A DNA stretch of 64,000 nucleotides from Pythium myriotylum (Eukaryota > Oomycota > Peronosporomycetes > Pythiales > Pythiaceae): the NCBI GenBank assembly GCA_023091665.1, contig JALJCQ010000011.1:992001-1056000 (forward strand), given 5' to 3'. The translations under genes were made by a program, and so were the position numbers. The notes under the pieces are model-generated. The model saw only the letters and a list, made by a program, of their open reading frames with translations. It did no database searches and was not told where the DNA came from. Of this stretch, positions 37,128-47,143 are shown one piece after another (the stretch's first letter is position 1; every line of letters starts with the position of its first letter).

Positions 37128-38712
37128 GGTGCGCTTCCTTTCCGTTCCTCTCCTTCCTTCGTCGATCGATCGCTCGCGCCCGCCGGTTCAGTCGCTGCAC
37201 TAGTGCTCGGGTCGCCTCGAGGTCAGCGGCGCGCCCAGGCTCTCGTGCTCGTCGGCCAACGCTTCTGCTTTGCTCCTTCCAGGCAAATCGAAGTGTCTGC
37301 GAGCCCACGCCGGAGGAGGAGGAGGAGGAGGAGGAGGAGCGGCGGAGGGGGCGGAGCGGAGGGGAGCGGAGCGGAGAGCAAAGACGGAGCTCCCCCTCCG
37401 GCCACAGGCTCCAGGCTCCGCCACGCCCCGCGTTTTTTCCCAGCTCGGATCATTTCTGCCGCGCGCTCATTGGCTGCCGCGCCGACGAAAGCGCGCCGGC
37501 AGACAAGCCGGTTTGGCGTTGTGGTCGCCGCGCGCGCATCTCCGCGCTGATACACTGGCGCTTTGTATCGACACACCGGGCAGACAGGCCGCCCGAAGGG
37601 TATCCACTTGCGGTTGGATATCGAACGAAACGCAGCCGCGCCCACGCTTCGGCTGTGACGTGGGCCGAGCTCTGTGTGTCATCATGCCATGTTGGCCGCG
37701 GATCCTAAATCAGTGGGTTACACGCGAAATGTACTGATTTCTCCGTTTCGCGCCCCCGACCAGTTACGTGTGCCCACGCCAGCTGGACGCCGGGAAAGGT
37801 CTTTCGCCACGGAAGAAACCTGCGCCGAGATCAGCGAGATCCCCGCCCAACGGCCAGCGCGGCGTGCGGCGCGAGGGAGGAAGGCGAAGTGCGGCGTCTG
37901 ACCACAGGCCAGTTTCGGCCGCGCGCTCCCTCTCGCTTCGAGTTTCCTGCCGTCGGGCGGGGGGGGGCTCCCCATCCGCCGGGCTCGCGCCATAGGCCAG
38001 CGTCACCTGCCGCCGTGTCCCGACTGCCAGCGCGTTCTCGAAACCCCGAAGAAAAGAACCTTCGATCTCGCGGGATCTTTCGCGAAAGGACCCGCAGTCG
38101 CCAATATTCCCACGCCGGCCCAGCTGCGGGCCGGGTGACTGTCTGCGGTGGTCGGGTGGCCCGAGAAGCTCGCGACAGACGATGCGCGTCGCCACGGCCG
38201 CCGCCGCCCGGTGCCTCGTCAACGGCTCCTCCGGTAGGTACTGACCCGGCATGTAGGTGGCGAAACGATCTCGGGGTTATGGTAGTTTGGGTGCGGATAA
38301 GACTCCCCCCTCTTCCTCTTCCTCCTTCCTCGCTCCTCCCAGTCGAAGAGCGCGCTGCGCCCCAGTACTGTACAGTGGAGCTGACTGTGTGTTGCCGACC
38401 GTTCCAGCAATGAGATGCCGTCGTCTGCGCAGCCTCTTCGCGTCAGGTGCGTTCACTAGCACTCTCTTCTGTGTCTGAATTGTCTTCGCTCGCCACGATC
38501 CATGAGTTTTCCGCGGCGCAGAGAAAGGGAGACGGCCCGGACGTACTTTAGAGGATGCTGACGGTGCTGCTGCTGTGTGTTTCCATGTCTCCGGGGTGCT
38601 TGCTTCAACATGCCCGACAAAAACACGCGCCTCTCTCGGTGAATGACGCTCCGTATTGCCGCCGCGCCCCATTTCCCAAAGACGCCGTCGCGAGACCAAG
38701 GTACGGCGCCCC
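37128..38712. promoter_or_regulatory. Divergent promoter interval between the giant gene and the fumarate reductase-like gene
   Basis: This 1.6-kb gap holds no convincing gene; its overlapping ORFs are Arg/Pro-rich products of high GC. Visible features are a GGA-trinucleotide tract at 37312-37339 inside a purine-rich stretch to about 37380, an inverted CCAAT box (ATTGG) near 37468-37473 in the right orientation for the giant gene, a run of nine G at 37959-37967, and a 12-bp perfect palindrome CTTTCGCGAAAG at 38077-38088. I see no clear TATA box. The 5' UTRs of both flanking genes must lie here. Confidence 0.5.
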
Positions 38713-40387
38713 ATGGAGCTGCGCTTCCTCTTCCCCATGCGCGGCAGCCTCGCACCGCTTGCGATCGCAGTACTGAGTGTCGCCTCTGTGGTGTATTTCT
38801 ATCTCTGGAGAACGATCACCATGGCTGGAGGACAGGACGACCAAGCGGCGCTGGCGACGCAACTGCAGGTCGACATCGCGATCGTCGGCGCTGGACTGGC
38901 AGGTGCGTTCGCTCCTCGCTGACTCGACGGTCGTCGCGTCTGACTCGATCCCGTGCGAGTGTAGGATTGAGCGCCAGCATTGAGGCAGCGTCGCTGAACC
39001 CGAACGGCAAGATTCTCGTGATTGAACGCGAGGCCAAGGTCGGCGGTAACTCGGCGAAGGCCTCGTCGGGCATTAATGCGGCCATCTCGACTGAAGATGC
39101 TCCAGTGTTCCAGCAAGACACAATCAAGTCTGGTGGCGGACTCTCGAACGAACACCTCGTGAATGTTTTAGTCAAGCAGGTCAGTACCACTTGAGCCTCG
39201 ACATAAGATTACTACTGGTAAGACTGACTGGACTCTGGTGATTCTGATCCGGACAGAGCCCAGATGCCATCGAGTTTCTCAAGCAGAACGAAGTAGATTT
39301 GTCTGTGCTCAGCCAACTCGGCGGCCATTCGGCAAAGCGTACCCACCGCAACAAGAGTGGCCCGAACGTCGGCTTTGCCATCGTTAGCGCGTTGCAGAAG
39401 CGCTTGGCTCAGCTCCCCAACATCCAGCTGCTCACTGGGGCTACGGCACAGAAGTTTTTGCTGGACACCAGCAGCAGTGGCACGAAGGTCCGAGGTCTTC
39501 AAGTGAAGAAGACAGATGGGGAACTCGTGGACATCCACAGCTCAGCTGTCATTCTCGCAACCGGTGGATTCTCCGCAAATCGGGACCTTCTGAAGCGCTT
39601 CGCTCCCGGGCTTGAGAACTTTCCAACCACGAACGGTCCGACTGCACAAGGCGATGGAGTGCTCATGGCCGAGACCCTTGGAGCTGGACTCGTGCTGATG
39701 GACAAGGTGCAACTCCACCCGACCGGATTCATTAACCCGAAAGATCGCGACGCCCAGCAAAAATTCCTCGCCCCCGAGGCCATTCGTGGTTCCGGAGCGT
39801 TGCTTCTGAATTCGGACGGTAAACGGTTCACAAACGAGCTTGCGACGCGCGATCTTGTGTCACAGGCGATCCTTGCCCAACCAAACAAGTCGGCTTTCTT
39901 GTGGCTCTTTGAAGGGGCCAAGCCTCTCGAGTCCTCGCTCGGATTCTACAAGCACATTGGGTTGGTGAAACAAGTTGGTTCCGTCCAAGAAGCGGCTGAG
40001 TACTGTCATTTCGATGCTACGACTGTACTCCGCGAGCTGAACGACTACGCTGCCGCGGCATCCGGAGAGAAGGCAGATCCGTTCGGAAAGAAAGTCTTCC
40101 CCTTCCCACTTAGCCCCATTGACAGTGTCGAGTCGCCAGTAGATATTCATGTGATGGAAATCGCTCCAGCAGTTCACTACTGCATGGGTGGTGTCAAGAT
40201 CAACGAGCAAACCCAGGCTCTTCGCGAAGACGGCACCCCGATTCCGGGCCTGTACGCTGCTGGCGAAGTATCAGGTGGTCTCCACGGTGCAAATCGACTA
40301 GGAGGCAACTCTCTCGCCGAATGTGTCGTGTTCGGCCGGGTTGCTGGCCAGCAAGCGTCGCAGGCAGTACTCCAGTCGCGAGCGTGA
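38713..40387 (+). CDS. Membrane-anchored fumarate reductase-like FAD flavoprotein (soluble fumarate reductase/flavocytochrome c type)
   Basis: Three exons: 38713-38902, 38965-39179 and 39257-40387, with GT-AG introns of 62 and 77 nt; the spliced product is 511 aa. A hydrophobic segment at residues ~10-32 suggests a membrane anchor or signal. It is followed by the FAD-binding DIAIVGAGLAGLSASIEAA motif (the first intron splits its last Gly), EREAKVGGNSAKASSGINAA, LATGGFSANRDLL, LHPTGF, DGKRFTNELATRD, APAVHYCMGGV and GANRLGGNSLAE. These match the flavin- and fumarate-binding His and Arg positions of the flavocytochrome c/Osm1 family, which transfers electrons to fumarate. No heme or cytochrome b5 domain is present. 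The first in-frame ATG is 38713. The role is inferred from the family; the electron donor is unknown. Confidence 0.88.
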
Positions 40388-40646
40388 CTATGACCCAGCA
40401 CCACCAGGTTGTATCCGTATCTGAGCTTAGTGTCTTCCATATATTGATATTAGCCAATCAGAGCTGTTGGCGTTTCTTCCATCCCAAAATTTTAGCCAAT
40501 GGTTGGGACGTAGAGGGAGAAAATGCAAAAATTCGAAAATCAGAATCGCGAAATTCTCAAACGGGAGGAGCCCTCCGACCAAGAGAGCCTTCAAGCACCC
40601 CCTGCGAAGACACGAGAGCGCTTCTCGCCCACCCGGAGCTGCCGCC
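40388..40646 (+). promoter_or_regulatory. Promoter region of the Myb/SANT-like gene with two CCAAT boxes
   Basis: The 259-bp gap after the fumarate reductase stop contains two AGCCAAT sequences, near 40453 and 40494, both on the plus strand in an AT-richer patch. The downstream start at 40647 lies in GCCGCCATGA, a strong Kozak-like context. No other gene was seen. Confidence 0.45.
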
Positions 40647-41522
40647 ATGACCAGCATCGCGCCCGAGAACAACCGCCGCACGTTCCGCTTCAAGCCGGCC
40701 CACGACGTCCTCCTGCTGCGCGAGATCTCGCGCCAGCGGCCGTGGACGGCCGCGCACGGCGAGACGATGGCGTCCTGGGAGTCCATCGGCCAGGCCTTCA
40801 ACGCGCAGCTGGCGGTCGTCCGTCCCAGCGGACCGGAGATCGACCCCAAGGCCTGCCAGCGCCGTTACAAAGCTCTCATTGACTCGTACTTGAGCGGAGA
40901 CCTTGCGTCGCTCCGATCAACAGGCTCGACAGACGAAGTGAACGAGCGCGAGCAACTCATTGCTGATCTCCACCAAGCCGTACGTGGCCTAGCTTGCGCC
41001 GATATCTTGACCTCTTGGCTGCGAGCTAAATCTGTTCTTGTGAACTTTGGTGTGCAGGCTAAGGACTACCGATCTGATCGCACCGAGCGTCGCCAGTCGA
41101 AGAGTGGCGTGGCCGACCATGGCGGATTCGACACACATGGCTCATTCTCGGATGGCTCCAATTCCGGCGGGCTGCACAGCCACGAAGGTGCTGCACTGGC
41201 AGAGCTCACCTCGAACAAGCGAGGCATCGACCAGAACGGCTCAGCTGCTCCTTCGGGCTCCAAGAAGCCTCGCGGGAACTTCGCTGTCCACGGAGACACC
41301 CACCTGCCGACCGGCGTCGCGTGGGACTTCCTGCAGCGTTACCTGCAAGACGAGACTGCACGGCGCCAGCAGGAGCTGCGTCTCGCGGAGCAGAAGCTCG
41401 AGATCGAGAAGCAGCGGTTCGAGCTGGAAAAGCGCGAGCGCGAGTGCCACATGACGACGATGACGGCGCAGCTCGACCTGATAAAGCAGCTAGTGAGCCA
41501 GCTGCAGCACCCGCAGCACTAG
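40647..41522 (+). CDS. Myb/SANT-like DNA-binding protein with C-terminal coiled coil
   Basis: The first in-frame ATG (40647) follows GCCGCC. The N-terminal ~90 residues have a single SANT/Myb-like pattern: FKPAHDVLLLREISRQRPW, then TMASWESIGQAFN, then KACQRRYKALIDSY, with spaced Trp/Leu positions. This fits a class of oomycete DNA-binding proteins. A Ser/Gly-rich middle follows, then a charged helix (about 60 residues) with heptad-like spacing (ELRLAEQKLEIEKQRFELEK) near the C-terminus, probably for dimerisation. A likely 78-nt intron, 40980-41057 (GTACGT...TGTGCAG), is in frame, so both spliced (265 aa) and unspliced (291 aa) products are open. Target genes are unknown. Confidence 0.7.
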   Translation: MTSIAPENNRRTFRFKPAHDVLLLREISRQRPWTAAHGETMASWESIGQAFNAQLAVVRPSGPEIDPKACQRRYKALIDSYLSGDLASLRSTGSTDEVNEREQLIADLHQAVRGLACADILTSWLRAKSVLVNFGVQAKDYRSDRTERRQSKSGVADHGGFDTHGSFSDGSNSGGLHSHEGAALAELTSNKRGIDQNGSAAPSGSKKPRGNFAVHGDTHLPTGVAWDFLQRYLQDETARRQQELRLAEQKLEIEKQRFELEKRERECHMTTMTAQLDLIKQLVSQLQHPQH

Positions 41523-41825
41523 GCGACGCGGCCCCGATCTCGTGCGTGAATGTTCGACCCAGTCCTCCTCCCCCCGAGTCCCAGCTGCGTGCTCTCGCGT
41601 CTGTTTCATTTTGCATTTTCGATCGCGCAGAAACCGTAGGCTACGCTAGCGAGACACAACACACACGTACTCCATTGAACAGAATGTCCCCTCAACCATC
41701 TCGACCTTGAAGTGGATGTACCGAAGGAAACCGGTGACAAACGGTTCTCTTCACCTTCAAAGGGCGCCGGGCAAAACCGCGCTTCGAGCGTAGCTTCTCA
41801 CGAGGCGCTCGAGCGGACTGCGGCC

Positions 41826-44800
41826 ATGGAGAGCGCCTCCGACTTGGGCTCGGACCACGAGGACTCGGACGCGATCGTCATCTCGTCCAGGAGCCGCATC
41901 CTCATCTCTCCGCGGAAGAAAGGATCCAAGGCTGTGAGTAAGCTGCTTGGGTCGGCTGCTGAAGACGTCGTGGTACAGCTCCTCCGAGGAACGGAAGGGA
42001 GCGCAGATGTCGTCTCGAAGACGAAGAGCTGCCGAGTTCGCGTCGGACGGAGCGAGCGAGCAGATGGCAACTTGGACGCTGAGATTGCCCAGCCAAAGTC
42101 GGACAAACGACACGCGCAGCCTCCGGGAGGACAGCACAGCGGTCGCTCACCGACGGGAGGAGGCAGGAAGAGTGCGAACGAGTGCGACGAGTCTGTGCTG
42201 GAGGGAAGCAGCATCAGCGCATCGAGTAGCGCTGAGCTCAGCGCGCCTTCAAGCGAGACAGAGAGCAATTACAAGTCAGGGAAGTCAAAGGTTACCGAGC
42301 ACGATACGTCTCGACAGCGGACTAGAACAGATTCGGCAGCAATAGGAGCCAGAAAGGTGGGGACTAGGAGACAGCTCCAACAACATCAATCATGGGAATC
42401 AAGCCACAGCGAAAGCGATGCAAGTAGCTCCACGAAATCGTCGAGCTTTAATCGCTCTAACCAACCCTCAAGACGAGTGCAAAGCAAATTCGACGACCAG
42501 ATTCGCATAGATGTCGACTCCAACCTTCGGAATACGATAAAAAAGAAACGCAACTCTTCACAGAGCTCGACGCGAATGGAGACAGCTCCGAAAAGGGCAG
42601 GCACAAATGGCTCTCAGCGAATTCGACGACCAGAACAGACGTCATCTATGGATTTAGATGACTCGGTGATCCTACCGACATCAGCAACCCAAGAAATGGA
42701 AGATCTGAAGCAAACTCTCAAAAACCTAGCAAATCATGATCCTGTGGTGACAAATTCATCTCATGTAGAACGAGGCACCTTTCTGCACGACAAGCCCCCC
42801 ATGAAGACGAAATCCTTATCTACTCGCACGATGAATCAGAGTCGGAAGTACGATTCTCTCGGGAATGCATCGCTAACACAAAGTGTTGCCGCGTGGAATT
42901 CAACCTCAAAGCTGGATGGTATAGGACGCCATCATACCAAGTCGAGTCGAAACACGAATACTCGATACAGCGGAGAGAGCTGTTCCGACTCCGATGACCC
43001 AGAACAGTCAATTGCAAGGCGTTTATTCTCGACGCCACCTCCACAGCAAAGAGCAGCTTTCTCCACGCCGCCTACAGCGCCTATATCGAGCCTAGTTTCC
43101 AAGCGGACGCCTCAAGCGACACATTCTTCTACCGTAAACGGTTATTCTAGCGGGCTGAATGTAAGTTTAACCGCCGCTGCGACGTCAAGTGCACAGGGTA
43201 GCCGTGCTGTTCTTTCGGCCTTGAAAGCCCTCCAAGACAAAATCCGTCGTCTCGAAGAAGAGCGAGAAAAATTGATGCAAGAGCTATCCGATGTCAAAGT
43301 TCGGGCCCGCAAGGTACTCTTCGCTATTGACGCGAAAATGTGGTTGCCTAGCTTAACGTTACACTTGTGAACATGGCAGAGGGAAGCCGAGATTGCTTCA
43401 GCAGAGAAGCAATTTGCGTACGAGATGGGTCAAACGAAGGAATCAGCCCGGGCAGCGTACGACGCATTGAGATGCGAAAGAGAGGAGCTAAAGCTCGAAC
43501 TCGTGAAGTACGAAGAGAGGAGGAAAGCAATGGAAGCAGAGCTAAAACATGCAACCAAGCTCACATCAACTTTTTCGAACAAGGCTGATGACCTACAAAC
43601 GCAACTGCAAACGTCAGAGTCGCAGCAGAAGTCCCTGCAAACAGGTTTGTTCCCCAAAGCGTTTGATTTTGGGACTTTACTCAACGTGGGCTTGGAACAA
43701 GAACTTGACTCGATGCGGGCAGCTCACAAGCAAGAAGTTCTGGACTTGAGAAGCAAATTGCTTGCTCTCCAGAAGGAGAATGAATCCGCTCTGGAGCAGA
43801 ACAAGCTCCTTCAGGCGCAGTTCGAACGGGAGTCACAAAATCACGCAGAAACACGAGAAAGGCTGCATGAATCTGAGGTGTGTAGCCTCTTCACTTACTC
43901 TCACTACGAAACATGCACGATAACATCACAGATCTTCGATTAGCAAACTGTTACGGGTATTTCACAGTTGAACGAAAAGCTGGTCACAAAAGTGTGGGAA
44001 GCAAATGAAATTGCCACCAAAGCAACCAAGAAAACAAGGAAGCTGCAACAATCTCAGCGAGTTTCCACTCTTCCGCGGCCAACAGCAGCTAGCCGCGCAG
44101 CATCAGTTACTGGCCGCAACGCGTCGAGTCCACCTAGCCGGCGAGGCTCGAACATTCAGAAGAAGACTCGAACAAGTTCTGCCACGATGAAGAATTCTTC
44201 CAAGAAACGTGCAAGTCAAACAACACCAGCAAACAACCTCGAGTTATTACGGGCAGCAAACCTGGGGAGGTGAGTGAGCACAACTGGTGGGTGGTAGAAT
44301 GCATTAAGCTCACGGGATCAAGAGATGCAGAGATATCCCATTCGTTCTCGGTACTAGTGCCGGTAGATCACACTCAATCATCAGCAACGTCCAAGAGGCA
44401 ATACGCCAGTGCGACACAACGTACATGATGCCAGCGACCAATCCACCACCGGCACCAATCCAAACGAGGACGCGAAAAAACGGTCTGAAATCAAGAAAGA
44501 TGTCGGATGTTGCCAGTGGAGACCACACAACTCGTCAAATGAATGGCGCTAGCGCCTCGATTCTCGGTCTAGAGACCCCGGTTACCCTTGTTGGATCTCG
44601 CACCAGGGGCAGACATCCCGTTGAGAGTGACGGGGTGGTGGCAGGTAGTGAGCGGTCTTCCAAGCGGCCTAGTGCGATACGTGTCCCGACGGCGGCAACA
44701 GCCTATCCCAATCCGATGAAGGTGAGGCTTTGTAGATTTTATACGGAAGAGACTTCGTGAGGTACTGACTGGACGCAGTCCCAAATCATGGAGGATCTCC

Positions 44801-45201
44801 AGGCTGCTGTAGAGAATGCTGAAGCTGAATTCAAGTCGCTCAATCGGAGGTATAAAAACGCAGTTGCGAAAGTCGAGAGTGGGCGAGACGGAGCTGCGCA
44901 GCTTTCAACTACTCTTGCTCCGATGTTGGATGAATTAGAAGCAAAGGGAAAGCAATTGAACCTGCTGAAGCAGGTGTACGAACAAGCATCCCACAGTACG
45001 ATAAATCCAGTTCGTCATATCGTTCATTCGCCCGAAGCAATTCGCCGCAAAACAGCATCTCTTAAAATTCTCAACGATTATCGTCACCTGGAACGAGAAG
45101 CGAAATCACCACGGAGTGCTGGTACTACGCCTGGCGTGATCTCCCCCACAGGAACGAACGCAACGTCTCGGCGGGCTTCATTCTTCGGCGATGATGACTA
45201 G
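41826..45201 (+). CDS. Cep57-like centrosomal/microtubule-binding coiled-coil protein
   Basis: Exons inferred: 41826-43313, 43380-43644, 43702-43877, 43968-44269, 44331-44721 and 44779-45201. All junctions are GT-AG, all phases agree, and the product is 1,014 aa. The first ATG (41826) is in GCCATGG context. The N-terminal half is Ser-rich, charged and probably disordered. From residue ~460 a long coiled coil begins (KALQDKIRRLEEEREKLMQEL) and continues across the second and third introns. The C-terminal part has IPFVLGTSAGRSHSIISNVQ and a final helix with LAPMLDELEAKGKQLNLLK, which resemble the Cep57 microtubule-binding domain (PxVxGT...SHSVxxNVQ and an EAKxxQI-type helix). That family links centrosomes to microtubules. 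The assignment rests on this C-terminal pattern; the first exon could contain a further small intron. Confidence 0.6.
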
Positions 45202-45248
45202 GCCAATAGACTATCTGCACACATAGAGGTTGAATATGGATGGATGTA

Positions 45249-45798
45249 TCAGTCGTCGAAAGCGCCTCGTCGGCGTTTCTTGCTTCCAGTGGATCCGAGG
45301 TGCTCGCGCTGGTATTTCTGCAGCAGTCGCACCTAGAGTCGACACCACAGGTGAGTGCGCCGCTGCTCTCTACTGCGAAAGGCGGTTTCAGGCTCGCTTC
45401 GTTCGTACCATGGCGGGGTCCTTGCGCGCGAGCAGCACGACATCCTCCGGTTTGATGACTTTTCGATTCGCGTGGTGAGCGAAGTGCTGTAGCTCTCCGG
45501 CCATGACTTCGCCCAAGCGTCAGAGTGGGGTCGCGATGCACGTGCTAAGCATTCCACATACTCTCAGTTTGCTTGTGCAGTAGATCCGCGAGGATCGCGA
45601 GCGTCGCCTTGGACGGCGCGGGCCGTGGGCGCTGGCCCGCCGTGCGCTCCTCTCGTTGCTTCTGCGCTGCTCGCGGCGTCAGCGTGGGTCCATCGAGGAG
45701 CACAGAGAGAGCCACGCACTGAAGTTGTCGCAGATCGAGCCGACGGCGTAGAGCAGACTCTGCCGCAGGTCGCGGTCGTCTCCCGGCCCACTGCTCAT
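45249..45798 (-). CDS. CENPS: CENP-S/MHF1-like histone-fold protein, four small exons
   Basis: Exons on the minus strand: 45798-45720, 45666-45562, 45506-45409 and 45317-45249; introns of 53, 55 and 91 nt are GT-AG and the spliced product is 116 aa. No single exon is longer than 105 nt, so the gene is easy to miss. The product has LRQSLLYAVGSICDNF, SKATLAILADLLHKQTE, AGELQHFAHHANRKVIKPED, VVLLARKDPAMK and a basic tail (SKKRRRG). This follows the helix order of CENP-S (MHF1), the histone-fold partner of CENP-X in the inner kinetochore and in FANCM/Mph1 fork remodelling. It is convergent with the Cep57-like gene, with 47 bp between stops. Exon 1/2 splice sites were chosen for frame and homology. 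A CENP-X partner is not in this window. Confidence 0.75.
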
Positions 45799-47143
45799 GG
45801 TGCACGAGTTGAGTGTGGAAGAGCGGCGTCGCACTATCCTATTTCAGTAGACACAAACTTGTCCGAAAGTGGCTTGTTTCTTCGCTGACGTCTTGGCGAC
45901 GTTGCGCACGATGGCACCGTGGCGGCGATCTTCGCTCTCGCGCCTCGGGGCTTCCGTCGTGGCGAAGTCGCGCTGACGCCAACGCCCGAGGCCTTGAGCG
46001 TTCTCAGACGCCGTCCGTCGTCCGTCGGGACGGATTGCAGACCTCAACAGGTGGTATGTCATGCATTGGCGCCGACCATTCGTCATCAGCAATTCTCCAC
46101 AGAAGCGGAGATGCGCAGCGCGTGGATGCGAGAGAAGAGAGAGCACGGGGAGTCCAGCGCTGCGACTGGCAAACGTTGCTCCCGAGACCGCCTCGGTCTC
46201 CGCGAACTGGAAGATTATGCCAGACCAGAGTGGGTAGAGGCGGGCGCCGCCTCATTCTGGACGAGGCGCGTTGGTCATGGAACATGGGGGAGACCGGGAA
46301 ACGCAAGTCAGAAAGAGTCACGCCAGGTGCCATCCCATCACTCTGGTCCAAAGCAAGTTCAAGGCGTCTGGCGGTGAGGCGCTGTTTGGTTTGGTGTGTG
46401 CCGGTCAATAAACGAGCCCTGGAAACGCCACTCTCAATCTGCAACCTCTCGAGGTGATTGCCTAATCTTCAGAACCCATGTGATTGGGTATTTCTTATAA
46501 TACGAGGTTTTCATTGGTCGAAAGGATTTGCATCTCGTCCGCTCCCAACTTGAGTTGACATCAATGATGGCTGGCCGTGCTCCATACCTCCGTGGTGGAG
46601 AGCTCCACGCCTTCCACCCCGAGCGAAGGGCATCTGCTCTGCGACAGAATCATGTGGAGGTTCGCCAATGAATGCCCCTCGCTCGACAGACTCATCCGCG
46701 CTGGCGCCCCGAGCCCTTCCACTCCACCCGCTGTTTTGACAGGCCCCCTCAATGGGCAACCGCGACAGTGGCCCTCTGCGCTGGGAAGAAGGGAGCGGAA
46801 AGCGGACATCACGACTTGTCGCTCTCTCGCAGCAAACCTCCGAGCGCCAAGGAACAACACGGCGGCGACCACTGTACCGTACTGTGCTGACAGCACGCTC
46901 GACCAACAGAGCCCCGCGCCACTTCCCAAAAGCCCCCGATGACCATTTCGCCTCTGGACTCCGGTAAGTCAACGGCGCGATGCTGAGCCGAGTGGACGCG
47001 CGCGAGGTGGACGTCGCGAGTGTCCTCTGGTCATGGAGTGCCTTTCGGCTCCGCGCGGCCGCTCGCGCTGTCTACGTATCCCTTCGCTGTTGATCTAATC
47101 GGTGGTGGACGCTCCAGAACTCTTGCTTCGAGGCAGTGGACTA
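45799..47143. other. Interval between CENP-S and bZIP genes without a confident gene
   Basis: Several open frames overlap on both strands (for example 45919-46377 plus and 46004-46444 minus), but none shows a recognisable domain or an ATG with consistent splicing, so I do not call a gene. A possible exon pair around 46050-46110 (CAACAG|GTGGTATG...CCACAG) could belong to an unrecognised transcript. The right part is probably promoter and 5' UTR of the bZIP gene: it holds CCCATGTGATTGGGT at 46475-46489, ACGAGGTTTT at 46502-46511 and a CATTGG inverted CCAAT box just after. A possible 5' UTR splice donor (GGTAAGT) lies near 46960. Confidence 0.4.

Noticed and set aside
1..37127. Secreted cell-wall exo-1,3-beta-glucanase as the default annotation
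   Set aside because: The module family is right, but the N-terminus has no signal peptide, cysteines are very rare, and the acid/base Glu is Asp in all modules. I keep the family name but not the secreted-hydrolase function.
37200..38480. Several overlapping 60-175-codon frames in the GC-rich promoter interval
   Set aside because: Arg/Pro/Ala-rich products on all frames with no motif, typical of high-GC non-coding DNA.
40980..41057. Reading through as coding in the Myb/SANT-like gene
   Set aside because: Although open, the segment has a strong GTACGT donor, a TGTGCAG acceptor and typical intron length, and its composition differs from its flanks. I treat it as a probable intron but cannot exclude retention.
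45813..46457. Open frames of 214, 152 and 146 codons upstream of CENP-S
   Set aside because: The long plus-strand frames begin with GTG, not ATG. None has a domain, and splice choices give inconsistent frames.
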